Notes: generated by a model from the sequence alone, not told the origin. A stretch of DNA of 64,000 bases from Polynucleobacter difficilis (GCF_003065365.1 NZ_CP023276.1:310001-374000), one strand, 5' to 3'; counted from the stretch's first letter, positions 34,994-44,982 are shown. Numbers and translations: made by a program.

Positions 34994-37222
34994 ATGGCAT
35001 CAGGAAATTCAAAGATCATTTATACCTTCACAGACGAAGCCCCTGCGCTTGCAACCTGTGCATTTTTGCCGGTCATTAGTGCGTTTGCAAAATCAGCTGG
35101 CATTGATATTGTTAAAAGTGACATCTCTGTAGCGGCTCGAATCTTGGCTGAGTTTCCAGAATGCCTAACCGAGGCACAGCGTGTGCCTAATAATTTGGCC
35201 GAGCTGGGAAAGATGACTCTGCAGCCCGATACCAACATCATTAAGTTACCCAACATTAGTGCGTCTGTACCGCAGTTGCAAGATGCCATTAAGGAGTTGC
35301 AAGGCAAGGGCTATGCCATTCCTGATTTTCCAGATGATCCTAAGAATGAGGAAGAAAAAGCCATTCGGGCGCGCTATTCCAAATGCCTGGGAAGTGCCGT
35401 GAACCCTGTATTGCGCGAGGGTAATTCCGATCGCCGCGCGCCTGCCGCAGTCAAGCGCTATGCACGTAACAATCCGCACTCCATGGGTGTCTGGAGCCAA
35501 GCTTCGCGTACCCACGTATCGCATATGCATGGTGGTGATTTTTATTCAAACGAAAAATCCATGACGATGGCGAAGGCCTGCGACGTCAAAATGGACCTCG
35601 TCACCAAGAGTGGCAAGGCCATTGTCCTGAAGCCAAAAATCAGTCTGCAAGAAGGCGAAGTGATCGATAGCATGTACATGAGTAAAAAGGCCTTGTGCGC
35701 TTTTTACGAAGCAGAGATGGAAGATGCTTATAAGACTGGGCTTATGTTTTCGCTGCACGTGAAGGCAACGATGATGAAGATTTCACACCCCATCGTTTTT
35801 GGCCATGCCGTCAAAATCTTCTACAAAGACGCTTTTGCAAAACATGAAAAACTCTTTGCAGAGCTAGGTGTGAATGCCAACAATGGCCTGAGCAGCGTTT
35901 ACGACAAGATTGCTAGCTTACCTGCAACCAAGCGCGACGAAATTTTAAAAGATTTGCATGCATGCCATGAGCACCGTCCTGCTTTGGCAATGGTGGATTC
36001 GGCTAAGGGCATTTCGAATCTGCATTCACCAAGCGATGTGATTGTCGATGCATCCATGCCAGCCATGATTCGCATCGGCGGCAAGATGTGGGGGGCAGAT
36101 GGCCGGCCGCAAGATACCAAAGCGGTAATTCCCGAAAGTACCTTTGCTCGCATCTACCAAGAAATTATTAATTTCTGCAAAACCCACGGCAACTTTGATC
36201 CAAAAACAATGGGTACAGTACCGAACGTTGGCTTAATGGCACAACAAGCAGAAGAGTACGGCTCGCACGATAAAACCTTTGAAATCGTGGAAGCCGGTAC
36301 GGCCCGTATCGTCGCCGATGATGGCACTGTTTTGCTCGAGCAGAATGTAGAAGAGGGCGATATTTGGCGCATGTGCCAAGTAAAAGATGCGCCGATTCGG
36401 GATTGGGTCAAGTTGGCGGTGAATCGTGCCCGTTTGTCAAATACTCCGGCTGTATTCTGGCTGGATGAGTATCGCCCACATGAGGCCGAGTTAATTAAAA
36501 AAGTAAAGACCTACTTGAAGGATTACGACCTCAACGGTCTTGATATTCAGATCATGTCGCAAACACGGGCGATGCGTTACACCCTCGAGCGCGTGATCCG
36601 CGGCAAGGATACGATTTCCGTGACCGGCAATATCTTGCGTGACTACCTCACGGACTTGTTCCCTATTTTGGAATTAGGCACCAGCGCCAAGATGTTATCG
36701 ATTGTTCCCTTGATGGCTGGCGGCGGGCTGTTTGAAACGGGTGCGGGCGGCTCGGCTCCAAAGCACGTCAAACAATTGGTTGAAGAAAATCATTTACGTT
36801 GGGATTCCTTAGGTGAGTTTATGGCTCTAGCCGTTTCGCTCGAAGACATCGGCGATAAAACCGGCAACCAAAAAGCTAAAATTTTGGCACGTACCTTGGA
36901 TGAGGCAACTGGCGCTCTGCTCGAGAATCGCAAGTCGCCGTCCACCAAAACAGGTGAGCTTGATAACCGCGGCAGTCAGTTTTACTTATCGATGTATTGG
37001 GCTCAAGCATTGGCCCAGCAAACCGAAGATAAAGCGCTGCAGGCCCACTTTGCACCCATCGCAAAAGCACTTGAGGCGCAAGAAAAAACCATCGTGGATG
37101 AGCTTAATAGCGTTCAAGGTAAGTCGGTTGACATCGGCGGATATTATTTTGCAGAGCCGGCGAAGTGTGATGCAGTAATGCGTCCCAGCAAAACCTTCAA
37201 CGCCATTATTGAGTCTGCATAG
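34994..37222 (+). CDS. icd: Isocitrate dehydrogenase (NADP), monomeric type
   Basis: 742 residues, the normal size for the monomeric class (about 740). IIYTFTDEAPALATCAFLPV at the start, NRRAPAAVKRYARNNPHSMG-like DRRAPAAVKRYARNNPHSM and TGAGGSAPKHVKQLVEENHL are class signatures. Oxidative decarboxylation of isocitrate in the TCA cycle, producing NADPH. Start supported by AAGGA 8 bases before the ATG. Confidence 0.97.
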   Translation: MASGNSKIIYTFTDEAPALATCAFLPVISAFAKSAGIDIVKSDISVAARILAEFPECLTEAQRVPNNLAELGKMTLQPDTNIIKLPNISASVPQLQDAIKELQGKGYAIPDFPDDPKNEEEKAIRARYSKCLGSAVNPVLREGNSDRRAPAAVKRYARNNPHSMGVWSQASRTHVSHMHGGDFYSNEKSMTMAKACDVKMDLVTKSGKAIVLKPKISLQEGEVIDSMYMSKKALCAFYEAEMEDAYKTGLMFSLHVKATMMKISHPIVFGHAVKIFYKDAFAKHEKLFAELGVNANNGLSSVYDKIASLPATKRDEILKDLHACHEHRPALAMVDSAKGISNLHSPSDVIVDASMPAMIRIGGKMWGADGRPQDTKAVIPESTFARIYQEIINFCKTHGNFDPKTMGTVPNVGLMAQQAEEYGSHDKTFEIVEAGTARIVADDGTVLLEQNVEEGDIWRMCQVKDAPIRDWVKLAVNRARLSNTPAVFWLDEYRPHEAELIKKVKTYLKDYDLNGLDIQIMSQTRAMRYTLERVIRGKDTISVTGNILRDYLTDLFPILELGTSAKMLSIVPLMAGGGLFETGAGGSAPKHVKQLVEENHLRWDSLGEFMALAVSLEDIGDKTGNQKAKILARTLDEATGALLENRKSPSTKTGELDNRGSQFYLSMYWAQALAQQTEDKALQAHFAPIAKALEAQEKTIVDELNSVQGKSVDIGGYYFAEPAKCDAVMRPSKTFNAIIESA

Positions 37223-37549
37223 CCTCACTCTTTTTTCTATTTAGTCGAAGCGAATGGCAAATACCCAGTGGTTTGCCATTCGTTAAAACGCAATTGGCAG
37301 TGCAGTTAATCCCAGATTTTTTATGGGTATTGCGGTTTTTGGTGCAAAGCCGCAAATTGCCTAAGTTTATGTTTTAATTCTTATAACGAAGCACTGGGGA
37401 GTAGCTAGCTCAGCAATGAGTCCCGTTTTACCGTCATTTCGTTTGGACCTTTTTTGATGAGGCTCCAAGCCGGTATCGGGGTGGACATAGTCCAAGGCAA
37501 GACCATTTGTTTTTGAATGGTTAATGGTTTTTTATTTCTCAGGTACAGG
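37223..37549. other. Intergenic region between icd and the efflux operon
   Basis: About 330 bases with no convincing gene. Near its left end an 11-base perfect inverted repeat (CGAATGGCAAA at 37251-37261, TTTGCCATTCG at 37272-37282) may be an icd terminator or operator; no T run follows. The remainder should hold the promoter of the efflux operon. No metal-regulator operator was recognised. Confidence 0.45.
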
Positions 37550-38884
37550 ATGCGTATTCGATATTTCCGAATTGGTAGATTGATGGCTTGCATGCCCCTA
37601 GCGGCATCACTTTTCATCGGCGCATCAAACGTAACTGCTCAGCCCAAATCAGATTTGCCGCCGCCAAGCCAAAAGGCAGTGGCCGCGGCTCCTGGCACCA
37701 TCTATACCCTAGAGCAATTAATTCAGCTGGCATTGGAATCCAATCCCCGTATATTGGCTGCGCGCGACCAAGCAGCTGCTGCCACTGGGCAATTGCGCGC
37801 CGCCAAAGCCGTGCCAAACCCCCAATTTGAGTACAACACGGGACAACAGCGCTCGGCTACTGGACCATTGACTACCGGCAATGTCTCTTCTTGGTCGGTG
37901 ACTCAGCCACTGGATATGCCTTATACCCGCTTCCCCCGTGTGGATGCGGCAGAGGCCAATGCTCGCGGTGCCCAAGCTACGCGCGTTGCCTTTGAGGTGG
38001 AAGCCATTGCGAATGTGCAAATGCGTTATTACGAGTTGCTCCGCAGAGAAGCTGAGGCACGGGCAGCAAATGAAGACTTAGACCTAACGAAACAAATTCG
38101 GGATCGCATGCAACTGCGCTATGACGTGGGTGAGACCGCACGCTTTGAATTGATCCGCGCGCAGACGGAATTTTTGAATGCGCAAATGAATGCCGAATCG
38201 AGTAAGCTGCGCATCGAGCAAGCACGTGGATTGCTGCGTCAAACGGTGGGGCATCAACTTACCGCTGATTTTGCATTGGCAGCGCACAGCCAAAAAGCGA
38301 ACGAGTTACCACCACTCGAGACACTGCTGAACGAAGTACGCAATCAAAGTCCGGAACTACAAAAAGCGAAAGCGCAAGTAGAGTCAACCCAATCCCGGCT
38401 CAGCTTTGAAAAAAACGCACGCCTGCCGAACTTGGCTGTAAAAGCGCAGCAATACAATGACCCAAATTTCACCGATCGATTGTATGGATTGGTGGTGACT
38501 ATTCCCATTTGGGATTTTAGGGGCGGTCAAATTGCCGAGGCGGAAGCCAATGCATCGAAAGCCAAAAATGAATTCAATGCCCAAACGCAAAGCCTAGAGC
38601 AGCAAATGCAATCGGCTTATAAGCTCTATCTGATTGCCAGCTACCAGGTGCAAATCTTAGATCAAGAGGTAGTGCAGTTAGCTGCCAGCGCTCGCCGCAT
38701 TGCAGAAATTTCCTATCGTTTTGGAGAGCGTGGGATGCTCGAGTACCTCGATGCGCAGCGTACCTTTCGTGCGGCGCGTAATGACTTAATTAAAGCCCGT
38801 TTTGATCTGGCATCGATCACGACGGAGATTCAGCGTTTACGTGCGAGCCCAGAGTGGGTCGCCAAACTCGAAGGTGATAAATAA
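37550..38884 (+). CDS. Outer membrane channel of the TolC/CzcC family
   Basis: 444 residues from the ATG at 37550, which gives a standard signal peptide (RIRYFRIGR then hydrophobic stretch, cut near VTAQ); an ATG at 37517 is also possible. Two OEP repeats: LEQLIQLALESNPRILAARD at about 70 and LNEVRNQSPELQKAKAQV at about 265, with long coiled-coil helices between. Exit duct of the tripartite efflux pump encoded downstream. Stop overlaps the next start by one base (TAATG). Confidence 0.9.
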   Translation: MRIRYFRIGRLMACMPLAASLFIGASNVTAQPKSDLPPPSQKAVAAAPGTIYTLEQLIQLALESNPRILAARDQAAAATGQLRAAKAVPNPQFEYNTGQQRSATGPLTTGNVSSWSVTQPLDMPYTRFPRVDAAEANARGAQATRVAFEVEAIANVQMRYYELLRREAEARAANEDLDLTKQIRDRMQLRYDVGETARFELIRAQTEFLNAQMNAESSKLRIEQARGLLRQTVGHQLTADFALAAHSQKANELPPLETLLNEVRNQSPELQKAKAQVESTQSRLSFEKNARLPNLAVKAQQYNDPNFTDRLYGLVVTIPIWDFRGGQIAEAEANASKAKNEFNAQTQSLEQQMQSAYKLYLIASYQVQILDQEVVQLAASARRIAEISYRFGERGMLEYLDAQRTFRAARNDLIKARFDLASITTEIQRLRASPEWVAKLEGDK

Positions 38885-40230
38885 TGAATCCCCAGTTACT
38901 GATTCTTCTCAAGCAAATTAGAGATCAGTTGATCGTCTTAAAAAATCGCCTCTTGCAATATGCTGAAGAAGCGTATGACAGCGTGCGGGCGACGCAAAAG
39001 CAGTTGTATGTCCAAGCATTTGATTGGATGGCGGTGCGCGTTCCAGCCTTGACGGATACCTATTTACAAGCACCACAATGGTTTAAAAAGGGACTGTTTG
39101 TATTGCCGTGGTTGATTATTGTCTTCTCAACGCTCAACTATTTCGATGTATTTGATCCTAAGCCAGCCGTCAAATCCGTTCAGGACCCCAATATTGTTTA
39201 TGTGAATGACGATTTGCGCAGCATGATTAAAGACGGCAAGGCAGAGCTCGGGCAATTTACCGAAGAGGTGCGGGTCTCCGGGCGTATTGATTTTAATGAA
39301 TCCTTTTTAGCGCGCATTGGTGCCAACGTAACCGGACGGGTCTCGGAAATCTTAGGTTTTCCAGGTCAAATGGTGAAGCAAGGTGATTTGCTGGCCAAGA
39401 TTACATCGACTGAGTTAACGCAATCCCAATTAGCCTATTTGCAGGCCAGAAGCGGTAGTCAGCTTGCCGAACAGGCCGCCAATCGAGCACGTATTCTATA
39501 TAAAGAAGACGTTATTGCACTCGCCGAGTTGCAGCGCCGCGAAGCCGAGGCGACCAGTGCCAAAGCTCAATTTGGCGCAGCCAACGATCAGTTACGAGTG
39601 CAAGGCATGGATCAAGCCAGCATTGATCGCTTGGCCAAAACCAGCGTAATTAAGTCCGTGAATAACGTGCTGGCTACCATCGACGGGGAGATCGTTGAGC
39701 GCAAGATCACCAAAGGCCAGGTGGTACAGCCTGCTGAGGCCTTGTTTACGGTTGCAGACCTGGACGCCTTGTGGGCGATTGCGGAAGTGCCGGAGAGTGC
39801 TGCGTACTTAATCCGTAAGGGCCAAAAATCATCCATCATCGTTCCTGCTTTACGCAACCAAACCATTGAGGGCGTTATCTCGCACGTTGATTCCATCGTG
39901 AATCCAACAACCCGAACCGTTTTAGTGCGCATGGATGTTCCCAATCAAAGCGGCCAAGTTAAACCTGGGATGTTGGCGACCATGTTGATTGATAGTCAGC
40001 CCCGTGAACGTTTACTTGTTCCTTTAGAGGCGATTGTTCGCGAAGACAACTCTGACTATGTCTATGTACGCGAAGACGATGATCGCTATCGCATGGTTCA
40101 AGTTAAGCTTGGTCCAGAGGGCAAGGGCTTTAGGCCTGTGCAGTCGGGGCTTAAAGAAGGTGCTGAGATCGTGATTCAAGGGGCTTATCACCTCAATACT
40201 GAGCGCAAGAAGCAGCTTTCTGGTGGTTAA
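38884..40230 (+). CDS. Periplasmic adaptor subunit of RND efflux (CzcB/CusB/HlyD-like)
   Basis: 448 residues. Barrel-sandwich part VTGRVSEILGFPGQMVKQGDLLAKI, coiled-coil hairpin at about 185-240, then VVQPAEALFTVADLDALWAIAEVPE and SHVDSIVNPTTRTVLVRMDVPN, all adaptor motifs. Unusually a 65-residue, charged segment precedes the membrane helix (LFVLPWLIIVFSTLNYF at about 75-91), so it would lie in the cytoplasm. It may contact a cytoplasmic regulator such as the downstream PII-like protein. Confidence 0.9.
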   Translation: MNPQLLILLKQIRDQLIVLKNRLLQYAEEAYDSVRATQKQLYVQAFDWMAVRVPALTDTYLQAPQWFKKGLFVLPWLIIVFSTLNYFDVFDPKPAVKSVQDPNIVYVNDDLRSMIKDGKAELGQFTEEVRVSGRIDFNESFLARIGANVTGRVSEILGFPGQMVKQGDLLAKITSTELTQSQLAYLQARSGSQLAEQAANRARILYKEDVIALAELQRREAEATSAKAQFGAANDQLRVQGMDQASIDRLAKTSVIKSVNNVLATIDGEIVERKITKGQVVQPAEALFTVADLDALWAIAEVPESAAYLIRKGQKSSIIVPALRNQTIEGVISHVDSIVNPTTRTVLVRMDVPNQSGQVKPGMLATMLIDSQPRERLLVPLEAIVREDNSDYVYVREDDDRYRMVQVKLGPEGKGFRPVQSGLKEGAEIVIQGAYHLNTERKKQLSGG

Positions 40231-40278
40231 TGTACCCAATTTCCTTGCCACTTCTATTTAGGTAAATAAACCCACGCC

Positions 40279-43200
40279 ATGATTGAAAAAATAGTCCGCC
40301 TTGCACTACAGCAGCGTCTATTGATCCTGATTATTTCGGTGGTGCTGCTGATTGCCGGTTTGATTGCAACTAAGCGCTTGTCCGTTGACGCCTTCCCGGA
40401 TGTGACCAACGTGCAGGTGCAGATTGCAAGTGAGGCCCCAGGCCGATCGCCAGAAGAGGTGGAGCGTTTTGTCACGATTCCGATTGAGCTCAGCATGACC
40501 GGTTTACCGGGTTTGGTGGAGATGCGCTCCCTTAATCGCAATGGCATCTCCATTGTGACCCTCGTGTTTACCGAAAAAACCGATGTCTATTTTGCAAGGC
40601 AATTAGTTTTAGAGCGTTTGATCGAGGCTGCTTCGCGCATGCCGATCGGTGTCGTTCCGGTTTTGGCGCCCCTATCCACTGGTTTGGGCGAGGTCTATCA
40701 ATACACCATCAATCACCCCACCGATGGCAATAAAGAAATTGGCGCGGATGAACTGGCTGACCGCAGGACAATTCAGGATTGGATCGTTCGGCCGATGTTG
40801 CGTTCCATTCCAGGGGTTGCGGAAATTAATACCCAAGGGGGCTATGCCAAGGAATACCAAGTATTGGTTAATCCCGAACGCTTGCGCCATTATCAAATTA
40901 GCCTGCAGGATGTCTACGAGGCTTTAGCTCGTAACAATGCCAATTCTGGTGGTGGACAGTTGCCGACTTATTCAGAGCGCTATCTAATTCGAGGGGTAGG
41001 TTTAATTGCTAAGCCCGAAGACATTGGCAAGATCATTCTGAAAGAGGTTAGGGGTACACCGGTTTATGTTCGCAATGTGGCGGATGTAACCATCGGCAGC
41101 GAGGTCAGACAAGGGGCTGCAATCCTCAATGGCACGACCGAAAGTGTTGCTGGAATTATGCAAATGATTCGTGGGGGCAATGCGCGTGAAGTGGTGAGCC
41201 GAATTAAGTTAAAGGTCCGTGAAATTAATGAGGGAAAACTGTTGCCAGACGGTTTGCAGATCATCCCTTTTTATGACCGCACCGATCTGATTGATGCTGC
41301 GATGTTTAACGTAGCCAAGGTATTGATTGAGGGCATCATCCTGGTGATTGTCTTGCTCTTTTTGTTCTTGGGTGATGTGCGCTCGTCGATCATCGTAGTC
41401 GCGACTTTAATTCTCACTCCGCTCCTGACTTTTCTAGTCATGAATCGCTATGGCATTTCGGCAAACTTGATGTCGCTTGGAGGCCTTGCCATTGCGGTGG
41501 GCATTATGGTGGATGGCTCGGTGGTGGTGGTTGAAAACACCTTTGCCAAATTAGGCGCCCGCCTGAAGTCAGGTGAATCCAAAAACCGTATCATCTTAGA
41601 AGCGGCAACTGAAGTGGGCAAGCCCGTCCTGTTCGGTGTTGGCATCATCATTTTGGTATTTATGCCATTGCTCTCTTTAGAGGGAATGGAGGGCAAGATG
41701 TTTGCGCCGATGGCCATCACGATTGCGATTGCCTTAACCATTTCTTTGATTCTGTCTTTTACGCTTTCGCCGGTCTTATGCTCCTACATCTTGAAGGGCG
41801 GCGGCGAAGAAGATACCCGTATTGTTAGAACCCTCAGAACACCGTATACCAAGTGGCTTCATTGGTGCTTGGATAATCCGAAATTAGTCGTGAAGCGCGC
41901 TATTATTTTGCTGCTGACGAGTTTTGTTGCATTTACGATGCTCGGTAAATCCTTTATTCCAGTGATGCAAGAGGGCTCGATTACGCCTTTAATCGCTAAG
42001 TCGCCGAATATTTCCTTGGATGAGTCCATTAAGCTGGAATTTGAAGCGATGAAGCGCATCATGACCGTCCCCGGTGTTGAGCGCGTTGTGTCGCGCTTGG
42101 GCCGCGGTGAGTCACCCGCCGATCCTGGTCAGCCGTTTGAGTCCGATCCGATTGTCACGCTCAAACCATTAGGCGATCGGGACTTGAGTCAGGAAGAGAT
42201 TGCGAACCAAATTCGGGAGAAGTTAAAAACCTTGCCCGGTGTTGAGCTATCGATTTCCCAGCCCATTGCCGCGCGGGTTGATGAGATGGTTTCGGGCGTG
42301 CGCTCTCAGGTTGCGATCAAGATCTTCGGCCAAGACCTTGCGGAGCTTAAAAAGCTCGGCGATCAAATCAGCCAAGTGCTCAGTAATATGAAGGGCAGTA
42401 CCGACTTGCGGATAGAGAAGACGTCAGGCCAGAACTACCTCAATATTAAGATCGATCGGGATGCAATTGCGCGCTACGGTATTAATGTTTCAGATGTCAA
42501 TGAAGTCATCGAAACCGCGATTGGCGGTAAGCAAGCCTCTATTGTGTATGAGGGTGAGCGCCGCTTCCCCTTGATGCTGCGCTACCCTGCGCCCTACCGC
42601 GACAACGTGGAAGCAATTTCTGGAATCATTTTGCATTCACCCAATGGTGCACAAGTGCTGCTACGTGATTTGGCAGAGATCAGTTTGATTGATGGCCCTG
42701 CGCAAATTTCGCGGGAGAGCGGTAAACGTCGCCTCGTGATTGGTGTGAACGTAGAAGGCCGAGATCTCGGCGGTTTTGTGCAAGAGGCCCAAGAGGAAAT
42801 CGCCAAGAAAGTATCGCTACCAGAGGGATATAGCTTGCAATGGGGTGGTCAATTTGAAAATATGGAACGGGCGATGGCGCGTTTAATGATCATTATCCCA
42901 ATTACGATTGCGGCGATTTTCTTCCTTCTTTTCATGTTGTTTAATTCGATCCGCTTGGCTGGCTTGATTATTTTGGTTCTCCCCTTTGCATCGATCGGCG
43001 GAATTTTTGGCTTGCTCATTAGTGGCGAGTATTTATCGGTACCAGCAGCGGTTGGATTTATCAATTTGTGGGGTATCGCCGTATTAAATGGTGTGGTTCT
43101 GATCTCCTTTATTAAGCAGCTGCGAGAAGAGGGACGTTCGATGCAAGATGCCTTAATTGAGGGGTGTGAGCATCGCTTCCGGCCGGTGATGATGACAGCA

Positions 43201-43374
43201 TCCGTTGCGATGCTGGCGTTGGTGCCGATGCTATTCTCGGGCGGCCCGGGTTCAGAGGTGACTCGGCCCTTGGCAGTGGTGGTTATTTCAGGTTTAATTA
43301 CCTCAACTGCCCTAACATTATTGGTATTACCGGTCTTGTACCGCACATTTGAAGAAAAAGAGATAGAAGCATGA
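40279..43374 (+). CDS. Heavy-metal-type RND efflux transporter (CzcA/CusA family)
   Basis: 1031 residues, twelve helices and two large periplasmic loops. PDVTNVQVQIASEAPGRSPEEVE, EVNTQGG-like EINTQGGYAKEYQV and IAARVDEMVSGVRSQVAIKI are heavy-metal RND motifs. The fourth helix region LGGLAIAVGIMVDGSVVVVE contains the proton-relay Asp and resembles CusA more than CzcA. Substrate (copper/silver or zinc/cobalt/nickel) cannot be decided from sequence. Last four bases overlap the PII-like gene. Confidence 0.92.
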   Translation: MIEKIVRLALQQRLLILIISVVLLIAGLIATKRLSVDAFPDVTNVQVQIASEAPGRSPEEVERFVTIPIELSMTGLPGLVEMRSLNRNGISIVTLVFTEKTDVYFARQLVLERLIEAASRMPIGVVPVLAPLSTGLGEVYQYTINHPTDGNKEIGADELADRRTIQDWIVRPMLRSIPGVAEINTQGGYAKEYQVLVNPERLRHYQISLQDVYEALARNNANSGGGQLPTYSERYLIRGVGLIAKPEDIGKIILKEVRGTPVYVRNVADVTIGSEVRQGAAILNGTTESVAGIMQMIRGGNAREVVSRIKLKVREINEGKLLPDGLQIIPFYDRTDLIDAAMFNVAKVLIEGIILVIVLLFLFLGDVRSSIIVVATLILTPLLTFLVMNRYGISANLMSLGGLAIAVGIMVDGSVVVVENTFAKLGARLKSGESKNRIILEAATEVGKPVLFGVGIIILVFMPLLSLEGMEGKMFAPMAITIAIALTISLILSFTLSPVLCSYILKGGGEEDTRIVRTLRTPYTKWLHWCLDNPKLVVKRAIILLLTSFVAFTMLGKSFIPVMQEGSITPLIAKSPNISLDESIKLEFEAMKRIMTVPGVERVVSRLGRGESPADPGQPFESDPIVTLKPLGDRDLSQEEIANQIREKLKTLPGVELSISQPIAARVDEMVSGVRSQVAIKIFGQDLAELKKLGDQISQVLSNMKGSTDLRIEKTSGQNYLNIKIDRDAIARYGINVSDVNEVIETAIGGKQASIVYEGERRFPLMLRYPAPYRDNVEAISGIILHSPNGAQVLLRDLAEISLIDGPAQISRESGKRRLVIGVNVEGRDLGGFVQEAQEEIAKKVSLPEGYSLQWGGQFENMERAMARLMIIIPITIAAIFFLLFMLFNSIRLAGLIILVLPFASIGGIFGLLISGEYLSVPAAVGFINLWGIAVLNGVVLISFIKQLREEGRSMQDALIEGCEHRFRPVMMTASVAMLALVPMLFSGGPGSEVTRPLAVVVISGLITSTALTLLVLPVLYRTFEEKEIEA

Positions 43375-43700
43375 TCGAAATTAAAGCCGTCTTTCGCCCT
43401 GGTCGATTGCCTGCCTTGCGCAATGCCTTGATGGATACACCAGGCTTTCCTGGGATGACCGTAACCCGAGTGGAAGGCTGCAGTGCACCAGGAAGTACTG
43501 CTAAATCATCGATCAAAGAAGAGTTAACCGACTATTCGGCAAAAGTGCGGATTGAAATTGTCTGTAGCGATGACGTAGCTGATCGCCTGATGGATCGCAT
43601 TGTCGAGGTTTGCCAAACCGGACAAATTGGTGATGGGGTTGTATGGAAAACCGATGTGGATAAGGTTTTCTTTATTGCCAAGAACTACGGTACAACGTAA
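43371..43700 (+). CDS. PII-like signalling protein linked to metal efflux
   Basis: 109 residues with PII topology: MIEIKAVFRPGRLPALRNAL, KVRIEIVCSDDVADRLMDRI and TGQIGDGVVWKTDVDKVFFI, the last being the PII C-terminal signature. The T-loop region lacks the Tyr that GlnD uridylylates in GlnB/GlnK. Start overlaps the RND gene stop (ATGA). A PII branch found beside CusA/CzcA pumps (called PII-NG) has been described; this looks like a member. Ligand and target unknown. Confidence 0.85.
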   Translation: MIEIKAVFRPGRLPALRNALMDTPGFPGMTVTRVEGCSAPGSTAKSSIKEELTDYSAKVRIEIVCSDDVADRLMDRIVEVCQTGQIGDGVVWKTDVDKVFFIAKNYGTT

Positions 43701-43724
43701 TCCATTTTCGCTGTACTGAAATAA

Positions 43725-43753
43725 AAAAAGCCTCGCAATTAGCGAGGCTTTTT
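43725..43753. terminator. Bidirectional terminator after the efflux operon
   Basis: AAAAAGCCTCGC and GCGAGGCTTTTT pair around AATTA with flanking A and T runs. Sits between the convergent PII-like and uspA genes. Confidence 0.88.
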
Positions 43754-43784
43754 ACTGCCCTGCAGGGGCATTCGAGTGCGGCTG

Positions 43785-44210
43785 TTATTTGATTAAGACC
43801 ACTGGCTGTTTTGCACCAGAAACAATCTTTTGGGCAATCGAGCCCATGATCATGTCGATAAAGCCGCTACGGCCTTTGGAGCCCATCACAATCATATCCA
43901 TTTTCTCTTTATTCGCTAGAGCAAGAATTTCATCAGAAATATTGCCACGCTTAATCACAATCGTGTATTTGATGCCAGCTGCATCCAATGCTTTTTGTGC
44001 CGGCTTGAGCTCTTTTTCACTGATTTCACGCAGGTAATCATCGACCACGCTCTTGGCCACAAATTGCTTGACGTGGTTAAGACCAACATCGTCATGCACA
44101 TTGATCAGGGTAACAACGCACTTGCTTTTCAGATCGGCTGATAACTTAGCAACATATTTGCAAGCATTGATGGCAGATTTTGAGCCGTCTACGGGTAATA
44201 GGATTTTCAT
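43785..44210 (-). CDS. uspA: Universal stress protein (UspA family)
   Basis: 141 residues from the ATG at 44210, preceded by the strong site AAGGAGGAATC; a longer frame is not needed. MKILLPVDGSKSAINACKYV and the ATP-binding tail VMGSKGRSGFIDMIMGSIAQ are typical. A perfect FNR/ANR box lies about 107 bases upstream, suggesting induction at low oxygen. Confidence 0.92.
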   Translation of the reverse strand: MKILLPVDGSKSAINACKYVAKLSADLKSKCVVTLINVHDDVGLNHVKQFVAKSVVDDYLREISEKELKPAQKALDAAGIKYTIVIKRGNISDEILALANKEKMDMIVMGSKGRSGFIDMIMGSIAQKIVSGAKQPVVLIK

Positions 44211-44316
44211 GATTCCTCCTTGTGGATGATTGCGCGCTCTTGTTTTAGTAACAATTGCTACCAATTAAGTTTAGCACTCACATCACCAAAATTCTTACTT
44301 AAAAAGTCCTTGTGAC

Positions 44317-44330
44317 TTGATGCAAATCAA
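44317..44330. promoter_or_regulatory. FNR/ANR box upstream of uspA
   Basis: TTGATGCAAATCAA is an exact match to TTGAT-N4-ATCAA. It is 107 bases upstream of the uspA start and 46 bases after the end of the isochorismatase-like gene, so uspA is the likely target. Confidence 0.65.
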
Positions 44331-44375
44331 ATCCGGTTGGGATTTTTAATCGTTTGTTTGGCGCAGGATCTTTGC

Positions 44376-44906
44376 TTACTTAATTAGGGCCAAGGTATTT
44401 TTAAAGTTAGGGTGCTTGCAGGTCTTTAGCCACTCAAATGCCAACATTTCAACGGTCTTGAGTGTGGCGCCCGATTCTTTTAGGCGCATAGTGGCTATGG
44501 TTTTATCGAGGGACTGGCGTGAGCCGATGGCATCAACCGCAATCGAGACTGCAAAACCCTGTTCAAGTAGTCCAAGTGCAGTTTGCATGAGGCAAACGTG
44601 GGCCTCGCAGCCAACCAATACCAATTGCTTACGATCTGTGGGGATATGGCTGATGAGTCCATCGCTGCAGCCATCAAAGTGAAATTTCGTCACTGTTGTT
44701 TGGCAGAGTGCCTTTAATTGAGGGTGGTTTTCCCCAAGGCCTGTTGGGTTTTCTTCGGTGCCAATGATGGGTATACCCAGTTGCTGGGCAATTTTGGCCA
44801 GCCGGATACATTGGCTGAGTACGTGTGCATGGTCCTCAATCGCCGGCATGAGCTTGGACTGCATATCGATGATGAGTAATACACTTTGATCGGGAGAGGC
44901 AAGCAT
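44376..44906 (-). CDS. Isochorismatase-family cysteine hydrolase
   Basis: 176 residues. Catalytic triad: Asp in LLIIDMQSK, Lys in TVTKFHFDG and Cys in GCEAHVCLMQTALGLLEQG. The family includes nicotinamidases and unassigned amide hydrolases; substrate unknown. Divergent from the dienelactone hydrolase gene. Confidence 0.88.
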   Translation of the reverse strand: MLASPDQSVLLIIDMQSKLMPAIEDHAHVLSQCIRLAKIAQQLGIPIIGTEENPTGLGENHPQLKALCQTTVTKFHFDGCSDGLISHIPTDRKQLVLVGCEAHVCLMQTALGLLEQGFAVSIAVDAIGSRQSLDKTIATMRLKESGATLKTVEMLAFEWLKTCKHPNFKNTLALIK

Positions 44907-44982
44907 AGCGGTTGTACCTGATTGTGGTAATTTAATGTGTACATTTTCATTCTATCCCCACTTCTATAAGGAGTACACCTGC

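Noticed and set aside
37251..37282. Inverted repeat after icd as a rho-independent terminator
   Set aside because: The stem is perfect but AT-rich with a 10-base loop and no T run follows; left as an unassigned repeat in the intergenic entry.
42849..43346. 165-codon open frame antisense to the RND transporter gene
   Set aside because: It mirrors a strongly conserved transporter frame, has a low-complexity composition and no ribosome site; a shadow ORF.
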